Shown here piece after piece: positions 32,695 to 41,636 of a DNA stretch of 64,000 nucleotides (its first letter is position 1; each line of letters begins with the position of its first letter). The stretch is from positions 91,304,301 through 91,368,300 of the forward strand of contig JAYESD010000005.1 in the NCBI GenBank assembly GCA_036927565.1, given 5' to 3'. A program made the translations under genes and the position numbers. The DNA is from Tuctoria greenei (taxonomy: Eukaryota > Streptophyta > Magnoliopsida > Poales > Poaceae). A model generated the notes under the pieces. The model did not search any database. It worked only from the letters and a program-made list of their open reading frames with translations, and was not told the DNA's origin.

Positions 32695-34290
32695 ATGGCA
32701 GGAGGAGCAAATACAAATGAAGACGTGCATTCACCTCGCACACGGGGAATTATACAATACTTCGAACGCCAAGTGCGGCTACACACAGAAGCGCTTGATG
32801 AGGATTTTCGAGTTACCAGTGACCGCCTTGGTCAATTGGAAAAAATGCAGATCGACACCAACACCAAAATCAGCACGTTGGAGAGTTCCATTCAAACATT
32901 GAACACCTCTATTGGAGCCATCCTGCGGCACCTTGAGGAGAGGGATCGTGGACACACCGCAGATGGACAGGTGAGCAATGCTCCTAGTATTGTACGTGAC
33001 AATGAAGATAAATATTCTGCAGATACGGAGATTGGGGAAGATGAGGAAGCTAGGCCATGGCGCCGGCTACAACGCAACCGTCAAGGCATAGGTGGACATC
33101 GTCGGCGTGAGGTACGCAATCATGAAGATACTTTTAACAAGATCAAATTTAAGATACCTCATTTTGATGGTAAATATGACACTGATGCATATATTACTTG
33201 GGAGATTTCTATTGATCAAAAATTTGCATGTCATGAGTTTCCTGAAAACGCAAGAGTTAGAGCAGCCACTAGTGAGTTTACTGAATTTGCTTCTGTTTGG
33301 TGGATAGAACATGGCAAGAAAAATCCTAATAACATACCACAAACTTGGGATGCTTTGAAACGGCTCATGCGGGCTAGATTTGTTCCTTCTTACTATGCAC
33401 GTGATCTGTTAAATAAGTTACAACAATTGAGACAGGGAGCTAAAAGTGTAGAAGAGTATTTTCAGGAATTACAAATGGGTATGTTGCGTTGTAATTTAGA
33501 CGAGGATGAGGAACCAGCTATGGCTAGATTTTTGGGTGGTTTAAACCGTGAAATTCAGGACATACTTGCTTATAAAGATTACAATAATGTTACCCGTTTG
33601 TTTCATCTTGCTTGTAAAGCTGAAAGGGAAGTGCAGGGACGACGAGCTAGCTCTAGAACTAATATTTCTGCAGGAAAGACTAGCTCATGGCAACCACGCA
33701 CGACTACTCCTTCGACTGGGCGTACTTCTCCGCCATCTTCTTCACAAAGTCGGGCAGCACCTTCTTCTTCCAGCAACAAGCCACGTGCTTCTTCCACTAG
33801 CTCAGCAGTAAAGACCACCCAAAAGCCCACCGAGAGTGCTTCTTCCTTAGCATCTACCGGACGATCTAGAGACGTTCAATGTCACAAGTGCAAGGGTTTT
33901 GGCCATGTGCAGCGTGACTGCCCAAGCAAACGTGTTCTAATTGTTAAAGATGATGGTGAGTACTCATCTGCTAGCGATTTTGATGATGATACATGTGTTT
34001 TGCTTGCAGCTGACTATGCTGGTAGCGATGAACATCAAGAAGAGCATATTGGTGCAGAAGATGCAGCGCGCTATGATAGTCTCATTGTGCAGCGTGTGCT
34101 TAGTGCACAAATGGAGAAAGCGGAACAAAATCAAAGGCACACATTATTCCAAACAAAGTGTGTCGTCAAAGAGCGATCTTGCCGCATGATCATTGATGGA
34201 GGTAGCTGCAACAACTTGGCCAGTAGTGACATGGTGACCAAGCTGGCACTAAGCACCAAACCGCACCCACATCCCTATTACATTCAATGA
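32695..34290 (+). CDS. CRM gag with protease start (element I)
   Basis: The start is ATG at 32695 (MAGGANTNEDVHSPRTRGI), conserved in element F and, as MSADANET, in family 2. Residues about 20-90 form a leucine/ile-rich, probably coiled N-terminus. The gag domain lies at about 150-330 (FKIPHFDGKYDTDAYITWE, FASVWWIEH, RARFVPSYYARDLLNKLQQL, VEEYFQEL). A Ser/Thr-rich spacer leads to an intact CCHC knuckle (CHKCKGFGHVQRDC, about residue 395). The protease site IIDGGSCNN is at about residue 500. The frame stops at 34288-34290 (TGA) where element F reads TGG, so pol is severed here. The particle protein itself is uninterrupted. Confidence 0.85.
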   Translation: MAGGANTNEDVHSPRTRGIIQYFERQVRLHTEALDEDFRVTSDRLGQLEKMQIDTNTKISTLESSIQTLNTSIGAILRHLEERDRGHTADGQVSNAPSIVRDNEDKYSADTEIGEDEEARPWRRLQRNRQGIGGHRRREVRNHEDTFNKIKFKIPHFDGKYDTDAYITWEISIDQKFACHEFPENARVRAATSEFTEFASVWWIEHGKKNPNNIPQTWDALKRLMRARFVPSYYARDLLNKLQQLRQGAKSVEEYFQELQMGMLRCNLDEDEEPAMARFLGGLNREIQDILAYKDYNNVTRLFHLACKAEREVQGRRASSRTNISAGKTSSWQPRTTTPSTGRTSPPSSSQSRAAPSSSSNKPRASSTSSAVKTTQKPTESASSLASTGRSRDVQCHKCKGFGHVQRDCPSKRVLIVKDDGEYSSASDFDDDTCVLLAADYAGSDEHQEEHIGAEDAARYDSLIVQRVLSAQMEKAEQNQRHTLFQTKCVVKERSCRMIIDGGSCNNLASSDMVTKLALSTKPHPHPYYIQ

Positions 34291-35776
34291 TTAAACAACA
34301 GCGGTAAGGCAAAGGTAACTAGACTTGTGAGAATCAATTTTACTATTGGATCGTATAAGGATGTCGTTGAATGTGATGTTGTGCCTATGCAAGCTTGTAA
34401 TATTCTGCTAGGAAGACCTTGGCAATTTGATAGAGATTCTATGCATCATGGTAGATCAAATCAGTATTCTTTTCTTTACCACGATAAAAAAATTGTGTTG
34501 CATCCTATGTCTCCTGAAGCTATTGTGCAAGATGATGTTGCTAGAGCTAGGAAAACTAAATATCATGACCATGCTAACATTGAGAACAATAACAATGCCA
34601 AATCTGTGTTTGATAATAAAAATGAGATATCTCTGAAGGGAAAATGCTTGTTTGCTACGAAATCTGATATTAATGAACTGATTGCTTCCACCTCTGTTGC
34701 CTATGCTTTGGTATGCAAAGATGCTTTGATTTCTCTTTACGATGTGCAACATTCTTTGCCTCCTGCTGTTGCTAACATTTTGCAGGAATATTCTGATGTG
34801 TTTCCAAGTGAAATACCACCAGGACTACCACCACTTCGAGGGATTGAGCACCAGATTGACCTCATTCCCGGTGCTTCATTGCCCAACCGTGCACCATATA
34901 GGACAAATCCAGAAGAAACAAAGGAGATTCAGCGCCAAGTACAAGAACTACTTGACAAAGGTTATGTACGTGAGTCTCTTAGTCCTTGTGCTGTTCCAGT
35001 TATTATAGTACCTAAAAGGATGGATCATGGCGTATGTGTGTGGATTGTAGAGCAATCAACAATATAACCATTCGATATCGTCATCCTATTCCACACTTAG
35101 ATGATATGCTTGATGAATTGAGTGGTGCTGTTGTGTTCTCAAAAGTTGATTTGCGTAGTGGTTATCACCAAATTCGCATGAAACTAGGAGATGAATGGAA
35201 AACTGCTTTCAAAACTAAGTTCGGTTTATATGAGTGGTTAGTCATGCCTTTTGTGTTAACTAATGCACCTAGCACCTTCATGAGATTAATGAACGAGGTT
35301 TTGCGCGCATTCATTGGAAAATTTGTTGTTGTGTATTTTGATGATACATTGATTTAGAGCAAATCCATGGATGAACATCTTGAGCACTTACGTGCTGTTT
35401 TTAATGCTTTGCGTGAGGCACGATTATTTGGTAATCTTGAGAAGTGCACCTTTTGCACGGATCGAGTCTCTTTCCTTGGCTATGTTGTTACTCCACAGGG
35501 AATTGAAGTTGATCAAGCCAAGGTAGAGGCTATTCAGGGGTGGCCTGTACCAAAGACCATCACACAGGTGCGGAGCTTTCTAGGGCTGGCTGGGTTCTAT
35601 CGTCGCTTTGTGAAGGATTTCAGCACCATTGCTGCTCCATTGAATGACCTTACGATGAAGGGGGTGCCTTTTTCTTGGGGAACCACACAAGATAACGCCT
35701 TTACCATACTGAAAGATAAGTTGACGCATGCACCTCTTCTCCAACTTCCTGATTTTTCAAAGACTTTTGAGCTTGA
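34291..35776 (+). pseudogene. CRM protease end and reverse transcriptase (element I)
   Basis: Past the TGA the frame continues with the protease end (NILLGRPWQFDRD), a linker (YALVCKDALISLYD) and the RT start (IDLIPGASLPNRAPYRTN). RT motifs: DLRSGYHQIRM, then the catalytic VVYFDD (about 35328-35345) and FLGYVVTPQGIEVDQAK in the thumb. Breaks: a frameshift at about 35010-35040 (VPKRMDHG versus VPKKDGS in F), a TAG at about 35355 replacing the Tyr of LIYSKSMDE, and a deletion at about 35778 that removes the YDAIGIG segment present in F. Otherwise RT is well preserved. Confidence 0.85.
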
Positions 35777-37627
35777 ATGGGTGGTGTTTTGTTACAAGAA
35801 AGAAAACCTGTTGCATATTTTAGTGAGAAAATGAGTGGGCCCATTCTAAATTATTCTACCTATGATAAGGAATTATATGCTCTTGTACGAACTTTAGAAA
35901 CATGGCAGCATTATTTGAGGCCCAAAGAATTTGTTATCCATTCTGATCATGAATCACTAAAGCATATTAGGAGTCAAGGGAAACTAAACCGTAGGCATGC
36001 TAAGTGGATGGAATTTATTGAGTCTTTTCCTTATGTCATTAAACAAAAAAAGGGAAAGGATAATGTTATTGCTGATGCTTTATCTAGATGTTATACTCTT
36101 CTATCTCAACTTGACTTTAAAATTTTTGGATTAGAAACGATTAAAGATCAATATGAACATGATGCTGATTTCAAAGATGTATTGCTGAAATGTAAAGACG
36201 GAAAAACATTGAATAAATTTGTCCTCAATGATGGCTATGTGTTTAGAGCTAACAGGTTATGCATTCCAGCTAGCTCCGTTCGTTCGTTGTTGTTACAGGA
36301 AGCGCATGGAGGCGGGCTGATGGGGCACTTTGGAGTGAAAAAGATGGAGGACATACTTGCTGGTCATTTCTTTTGGCCAAGGATGAGGCGAGACGTGGAG
36401 CGCTTTGTTGCTCGCTGCACGACATGTCAAAAAGCTAAGTCACGACTTAATCCACATGGTTTGTACATGCCTCTTCCTGTTCCCAGCATGCCTTGGGAGG
36501 ATATTTCTATGGACTTTGTTTTAGGACTGCCTAGAACAAAGAAGGGGAGGGATAGCATCTTTGTTGTTGTGGATAGATTTTCGAAAATGGCACACTTCAT
36601 ACCTTGTCATAAAAGTGATGATGCTACACATGTTGCTGATTTGTTTTTCCGAGATATTGTTAGATTGCATGGTGTGCCAAACACAATAGTTTCAGATCGT
36701 GATACTAAGTTTCTTAGCCATTTTTGGAGAACGTTATGGGCAAAATTGGGGACTAAGCTTTTATTTTCAACTACTTGTCATCCCCAAACTGATGGTCAAA
36801 CTGAGGTTGTGAATAGAAGTTTATCTACCATGCTTAGGGCTGTTTTGAAAAAGAATATAAAAATGTGGGAAGAGTGTTTGCCTCATGTTGAGTTTGCTTA
36901 TAATCGTTCCCTACATTCTAGTACTAAGAAATGCCCTTTTGAGATTGTTTATGGATTTGTACCCCGTGCTCCTATTGATTTATTACCTCTTCCTTCAATG
37001 GAACAAGTGAATTTTGATGCTAAACATCGTGCTGAATTGATCTTAAAATTGCATGAAACCACTAAGAAGAATATAGAGTGCATGAATGCCAAGTATAAAC
37101 TTGCTGGTAGTAGGGGAAAGAAAACTATCACTTTTGAACCTGGTGATTTAGTTTGGTTACATTTGCGAAAGGATAGGTTTCCTGATTTGAGAAAGTCTAA
37201 ATTGTTACCTCGAGCTGATGGTCCATTCAAAGTGTTAGAAAGAATTAATGATAATGCATATAAACTCGAATTGCCTGCGAATTTTGGGGTTAGTCCCACA
37301 TTTAACATTGCAGATTTGAAGCCATATTTGGGAGAAGAAGATGAGCTTGAGTCGTGGACGACTCGAATGCAAGAAGGGGAGGATGATGAGGACATCAACA
37401 CCCTCGATACATCCACACCAACTCAGCTACCGGTTTCTGGTCCGATCACTCGCGCTCGTGCACGTCAACTAAACTATGAGGTGAACTCGTTCTTAGCCTT
37501 ATGTCCATCTTATCTAGACCGTGGAACTACGTGCTTTCTTGTTTTGCTTAGGAACAATGGAGAGGAGCTAATGGGAAGGGAATTCGCGCGGACGGGATTT
37601 GGACAGCAGAACAGCACCAACTTGTGA
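35777..37627 (+). CDS. CRM RNase H-integrase with CR motif (element I)
   Basis: A 616-codon open frame, in life part of the pol polyprotein, so the first Met is not a native start. RNase H is at residues about 1-115 (YALVRTLETWQHYL, HSDHESLKHI, VIADALSR). The integrase HHCC finger is at about 174-215 (HGGGLMGH ... CTTC). The core Asp is at about 244 (SMDFVLGLP), second Asp at about 305 (IVSDRDTKF) and Glu at about 341 (GQTEVVNRS), all present. The GPF domain is at about 480. From residue about 536 the frame enters the 3' LTR and encodes GPITRARARQLNYEVNSFLA, the CR-type motif that replaces a chromodomain in CRM and is associated with centromere targeting. Confidence 0.85.
   Translation: MGGVLLQERKPVAYFSEKMSGPILNYSTYDKELYALVRTLETWQHYLRPKEFVIHSDHESLKHIRSQGKLNRRHAKWMEFIESFPYVIKQKKGKDNVIADALSRCYTLLSQLDFKIFGLETIKDQYEHDADFKDVLLKCKDGKTLNKFVLNDGYVFRANRLCIPASSVRSLLLQEAHGGGLMGHFGVKKMEDILAGHFFWPRMRRDVERFVARCTTCQKAKSRLNPHGLYMPLPVPSMPWEDISMDFVLGLPRTKKGRDSIFVVVDRFSKMAHFIPCHKSDDATHVADLFFRDIVRLHGVPNTIVSDRDTKFLSHFWRTLWAKLGTKLLFSTTCHPQTDGQTEVVNRSLSTMLRAVLKKNIKMWEECLPHVEFAYNRSLHSSTKKCPFEIVYGFVPRAPIDLLPLPSMEQVNFDAKHRAELILKLHETTKKNIECMNAKYKLAGSRGKKTITFEPGDLVWLHLRKDRFPDLRKSKLLPRADGPFKVLERINDNAYKLELPANFGVSPTFNIADLKPYLGEEDELESWTTRMQEGEDDEDINTLDTSTPTQLPVSGPITRARARQLNYEVNSFLALCPSYLDRGTTCFLVLLRNNGEELMGREFARTGFGQQNSTNL
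37371..37383 (+). other. Polypurine tract of element I
   Basis: The purine run AAGAAGGGGAGGA lies directly against the TG of the 3' LTR, inside the pol coding frame. Element F has AAGAAGGGGGGA at the same place, one base shorter, which shifts its C-terminal frame. Confidence 0.8.
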
Positions 37628-38252
37628 CGGCCACCACGATTTCATACGGACTCCGATCTGGGCGTTCAAGTACTTCCTGAAAAGATTATCAAGTCTACTT
37701 TCAAACGGATCTGACGTCATGTCCATATCTATTCTGAGTCGGCCGCAATAGTTATTTTAATACCAAGACCTTTTTCTGTCCAGGGTGCTGCATCACCAAA
37801 ATTGGGCCCATGGCCCATGTATCGTTTGGAGTCCATTAGGGACTCGTGATTAGGGTTTCTCACGACCCTAGGGAGGTAATAAATAGTAGCAGCTGCCCTC
37901 ATTAGCTGGTGGGTTTTTGTTTATTCGTAAGTTAGCTTCTGCTGCTTCCTTGTAGACGCGTGTGTCGACTAGATCGCCCGTCTACTTGTATCCAGAACCC
38001 CACTTTAGATTGATTCAACAGATAAGTGCTTGTTCTTCTTGTTCTTGCGTGTTCTTCGATTGCTTGCAGGAACAAAGGCCCTCGTGGTCAGGTTGATTGT
38101 GCGCCAGCAAGATCAATACAACTTCAGAGTCGGTGTACCGATCGCTAAGGCGCATCGTCTTGGGGACGGTGTAGTCGGATCGCCAACGTCTTCTCCTCCA
38201 CAAATCGAACCCTCCTATTCTCATCGAAAGATCGGGAACCAAGATCCTATCA
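37384..38252 (+). repeat. 3' LTR of element I
   Basis: The 869 bp equals the length of the 5' LTR, with about 15 substitutions and no indel seen by eye. TAATAAATAG is at about 37878-37887. The first 244 bp encode the end of pol. Confidence 0.9.
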
Positions 38253-38257
38253 GCTCA

Positions 38258-40021
38258 AGTCTGTGGAGAAGAAGCTAGCTATTGTCCAATACAATATAGT
38301 GCTATTCGCATCTCATCAACTTGTTGGAGCAGCTGCGGATTGGTGGGATTTGCTATGCAACGCCTATGAGAACCAGGAGAGGATTACTTGGGTCGAATTC
38401 AAGGAAAGCTTCCGTTCTCATTATGTGTTGGAAGGTGTTATGATCTTGAAGAGGCAAGAATTTGAGAACTTGAGGCAAGGAAGGTCGAGTGTGGGTGAAT
38501 ACCTCAACAAATTCACTCAACTCTCAAGATATGCGCCTAAGGATGTGAGCCGGGACAGCCGGAGACAATACTTGTTCATGAGGGGCTTGAACAATGAAAT
38601 CCAAGTACAATTACTGAATTGTGACTATGCAAACTTTTAGAAGCTAGTGGACAAAGCAATTGTTGTGGAGAACAAGGTCCGTGAGATGGAACAAGACACC
38701 AAGAGGAAGGCGCCATACCAAGGACAACAACAAGGAAGTAATGTGCGCCCTCACTTTGCACCAACCAATGTGCCATATTACAGCTCTTTTGCTCCTGTAT
38801 AGCGCCCTGGTTATGCACCGCGCCTAACTCAGTTTGTGCAGCAGCGCCCTGTCATGCAAACACCTAGGCCTCCAATGCCTTTTGCGCCTCGTGCCAACTT
38901 TCCTGGTGCAAATGTTCAAAATCAAGCTCGTCCAGATAATTCCGATGCAGTTAGGAAGTGTTACACTTGTGGATAAGCAGTAGTACACTTTGCACATCAA
39001 TGTCCTAAGTCAGGCCTTGGTCAAGAAAGCAATGCGCCAAGACAAAACCCAAGACCTAGTGAAGGACAGCCACAAGGGAACCGTGAACAGCAGAATCTTG
39101 CCCGTGGCAACATGAACCATGTCTCTACGTAGGAAGCGCAACAAGCGGATGACGTGGTGATTGGTACGTTTCTCGCAAACTCCAACCCGGCAACTATGTT
39201 ATTTGATTCTGGAGCATCACATTCATTCATTGCATCAAAATATGTTGCCAAGTATAGTTTGCCTATCTCTCATATGAAGTTTACTCTATTGGTTAAGTCT
39301 CATAGAGGAGAGATGAGGACAAATATCGTATGTCCAAAAATAAGCCTTAGATTAAGGGGGGTAGACTTCTTTGCCAACCTCATTGTTTTGGATTCTCAAG
39401 GATTGGACATTATACTTGGTATGAACTGGTTGAGGAAGCACAATGGAGTCACTGAACATGCCACAAAGATGGTGAAGTTGACCAATGATGAAGGGATCAC
39501 CATAGAATTTGAAGCATCTTAACATGCACCAAAGCCATTGGAGCTGAACCATATAGACGGTGCTGCAATTGAGGAGATCCCAGTGGTGTGTGAATTCTTG
39601 GATGTGTTTCCGGACGAGTTGTAAGATATGCCACCTGATCGAGATATTGAGTTTGTCATTGATTTAATACCTGGCACTGCACTTATAGCTAAGAGACCAT
39701 ATAGGATGCCTCCTAAGGAATTAGCGGAGCTCAAGAAGCAGATTCAAGAGCAACTAGAGAAGGGTTTTATTTTCCCAAGCTCTTCACCATGGGGAGTGCC
39801 CCTTCTTTTCGTGGATAAGAAGGATGGGTCCCAAAGGATGTGTGTGGATTACTAAGCTCTTAACATGGTAACATCAAGAACAAGTACACCTTGCCACGCA
39901 TAGAAGATTTGTTCGATCAGATGAAGGGTGCTTGTGTCTTCTCCAAGATTTATTTGAGGTCCGGATACTTTCAAATGAAGATTAGACCATCGGACATACC
40001 CAAGACAGCTTTTTGTACACT
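38258..40021 (+). pseudogene. Element G gag end, protease and RT start
   Basis: This continues the G gag from 30665: KSVEKKLAIVQ, WWDLLCNAYENQ and EYLNKFTQLSRYAPKD (38258-38640), a TAG at 38638-38640, then a Gln/Pro-rich region and a CCHC knuckle (about 38959-39003) with a stop inside it (CYTCG, stop, AVVHFAHQC). Protease has an intact LFDSGASHSFIA (about 39199-39234) and DIILGMNWLRKHN. The RT start follows (VIDLIPGTALIAKRPYRMPP, KKDGSQRMCVDY), then IRPSDIPKTAF near 40005, where coding sequence stops. RT palm, RNase H, integrase and chromodomain are deleted. Confidence 0.85.
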
Positions 40022-40117
40022 GTATATCCTTTTGTGAATGCACTCGTGTATGTGTGTTGAACGTCCTGGGCACAAATATGCGTTCACTTGGTTCTTTTTC
40101 TGGAACCGGGTGTCACA
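40022..40117 (+). repeat. 3' LTR remnant of element G
   Basis: TATATCCTTTTGTGAATGCA through GGAACCGGGTGTCACA repeats the last 96 bp of the 5' LTR (30011-30106). It is fused directly to RT sequence, so the remaining about 2.78 kb of the 3' LTR and most of pol were removed in one deletion, or in a series ending here. Confidence 0.85.
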
Positions 40118-41303
40118 AGTAAGATTCAAGCCATTTCTAGAAAAACTGGGAAAGTTTCAGGATTTCAAGAATTCAAAGGCCAGACGAGTCTGCACAATGG
40201 GGCAGATATGTTCGCTCCGGACCGGACTAGTTCGCTCTGGACCGGACTAGTCCGATATGGTCTAGAGTTTTGCAAACTTTCCAACTAGGGCATGGTTTGA
40301 ATCAAGGTTGGGATCGAAATCGGCGTGGAAAGTTGGATCTAAGGTAGTTACCATGAAAGTAATGGTCCAGCGGTCGAGGATTTGGCGTAACGCGTGAAAC
40401 TTGATGTCTAGATCCATTGATGATGAATCAGAAGCAAGACATAGAAGAAGAACGTTGATGTCGAGGAGTTAATGAAGAAGATCGCAGCAGCGATGGCGAC
40501 CTTTCTTGATCCTCCCTCTTCCTGCTTCATTTCCTTCCTCTTTCTTCCTTGCGGCAAGAGTTTCTCCTCTTGGACAGTGGCTCACGACGAGAGGCAGGGT
40601 GGTGGGGGTTTTTCCCTCTTACATGGGCAGGGTGAGAGGTGGGCTGTGGGTTGTTTATATAGGGAGAAAAGTGGTGGGGTTAGGGTGGATTCCTAGTAGA
40701 AGTTGGTGGGGACAAGTAGGGGCCTTGGTGGAGTCCCACATGGGCTCCTTGGGGGGTGTGGTACGACGTTCTAGGGCCCAAATAAGTCAATTACCCAATA
40801 ACTCGTTGTGCAGGAAAATAGGAATCCGAGTAGAAACCCTAAAAATTGGACTAGTCCGTACGAAGGCCGGAAGAGTCCCTTTTCGGTTCTGATGTCACAA
40901 CAGACTAGTATGTTGTTTAAACGGACAAGTCCGCTATTCGACAGCAAAAAAGGGAATCACGAACTAGAACGCAATTATGTGGACAAGTCTGGGGCTTTAC
41001 AGTTTCGACATCGGACTAGTCGATAATATTAACAGAAAAGTCCGGACGGGAACAGAAGCAAAACAAGAATAGTCGGTACCAATTATCAGACAAGTCTGTT
41101 GCTCTAAAGAAACTGAATTTGTCAGAGCAGATGGGTATACCCGACTAGTTCTGGGTGAGGACCGGACAAGTCCGTACCCAAGGCTGATTTTAATTGTTCT
41201 TTTGCCTCTAATTCATTTTAATCTTGTTCCTTTTTGTGCTGTGTTATGTTAAACATGTATGGGAATGAATGCATTGTATGATGAATGAAAATGAGGGTGT
41301 TAC
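40118..41303 (-). repeat. 3' LTR of element H, second piece (U3 with promoter)
   Basis: This continues the LTR interrupted at 27233. Palindromes occur at about 40213 and 40240 (ACCGGACTAGT), 40850, 40930, 41008 and 41160; a minus-strand TATA (TATATAAAC) is at 40653-40661. The plus-strand end is GAGGGTGTTACG, a one-base change from GGGTGTTACA. AGTAA at 40118-40122 is the decayed target duplication of G. Confidence 0.8.
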
Positions 41304-41636
41304 GAACCTACCTCCTTTATAAATCTCGCCCTCGAGATTCGACGTGGAAGGAAAAAATAGTAAAATTCCCTCTTGAGATCTTCTTCCCACTCCCATGTTG
41401 CTTCGGATCCAGTGTGATGTTTCCATTGTACTTTGCACCATCGAATCACTTTGCTCCTTGTGATTCTCTCCTTTGTCTCCAAGACTCTGATGGGTTGTTC
41501 GACTAAGTCAAATCTTCCTCAAGCTCCAATTCGTCCATTCATATTTGTTCTCCCGGTACTCATAGGCACTTCTTGAGTTGAGAAACATAAAATGCATCAT
41601 GAACATCGGAAAGATGATGACATCTCCAATTGATTT
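41304..41636 (-). pseudogene. Element H chromodomain piece
   Basis: Read leftwards, this holds the integrase C-terminus with chromodomain: ITRSKVIRWCKVQWKHHTGS and ATWEWEEDLKREF (41482-41300). The W-rich core is intact. The upstream coding sequence is interrupted by the solo LTR at 41637-44653 and resumes at 44654. Confidence 0.8.

Larger units (their letters stand above)
30666..38252 (+). mobile_element. CRM-clade Ty3/gypsy element I (family 1), full length
   Basis: A 7587-bp element flanked by a perfect 5-bp duplication GCTCA (30661-30665 and 38253-38257) inside the gag of G. It has two 869-bp LTRs (TGATGAGG ... CCTATCA), PBS, a long repetitive leader, gag, protease, RT, RNase H, integrase and PPT. 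The pol frame runs on into the 3' LTR and ends with a TRARARQLNYEVNSFLA motif. This overlap and motif are known for CRM centromeric retrotransposons. About 15 LTR mismatches by eye suggest insertion within roughly the last million years under usual grass rates. Two stops and two indels make it non-autonomous. Confidence 0.9.
27234..40117 (+). mobile_element. Tekay-like element G, internally deleted and carrying CRM element I
   Basis: Complete 5' LTR, PBS, gag (split by element I), protease and the start of RT. RT ends abruptly at about 40021 and is joined to the last about 96 bp of the 3' LTR. G lies inside the LTR of H: left flank GGCAA, right flank AGTAA, a 5-bp duplication differing by one G-to-A and one C-to-T change. 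The LTR of H continues on both sides, which supports the insertion independently. Confidence 0.8.
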
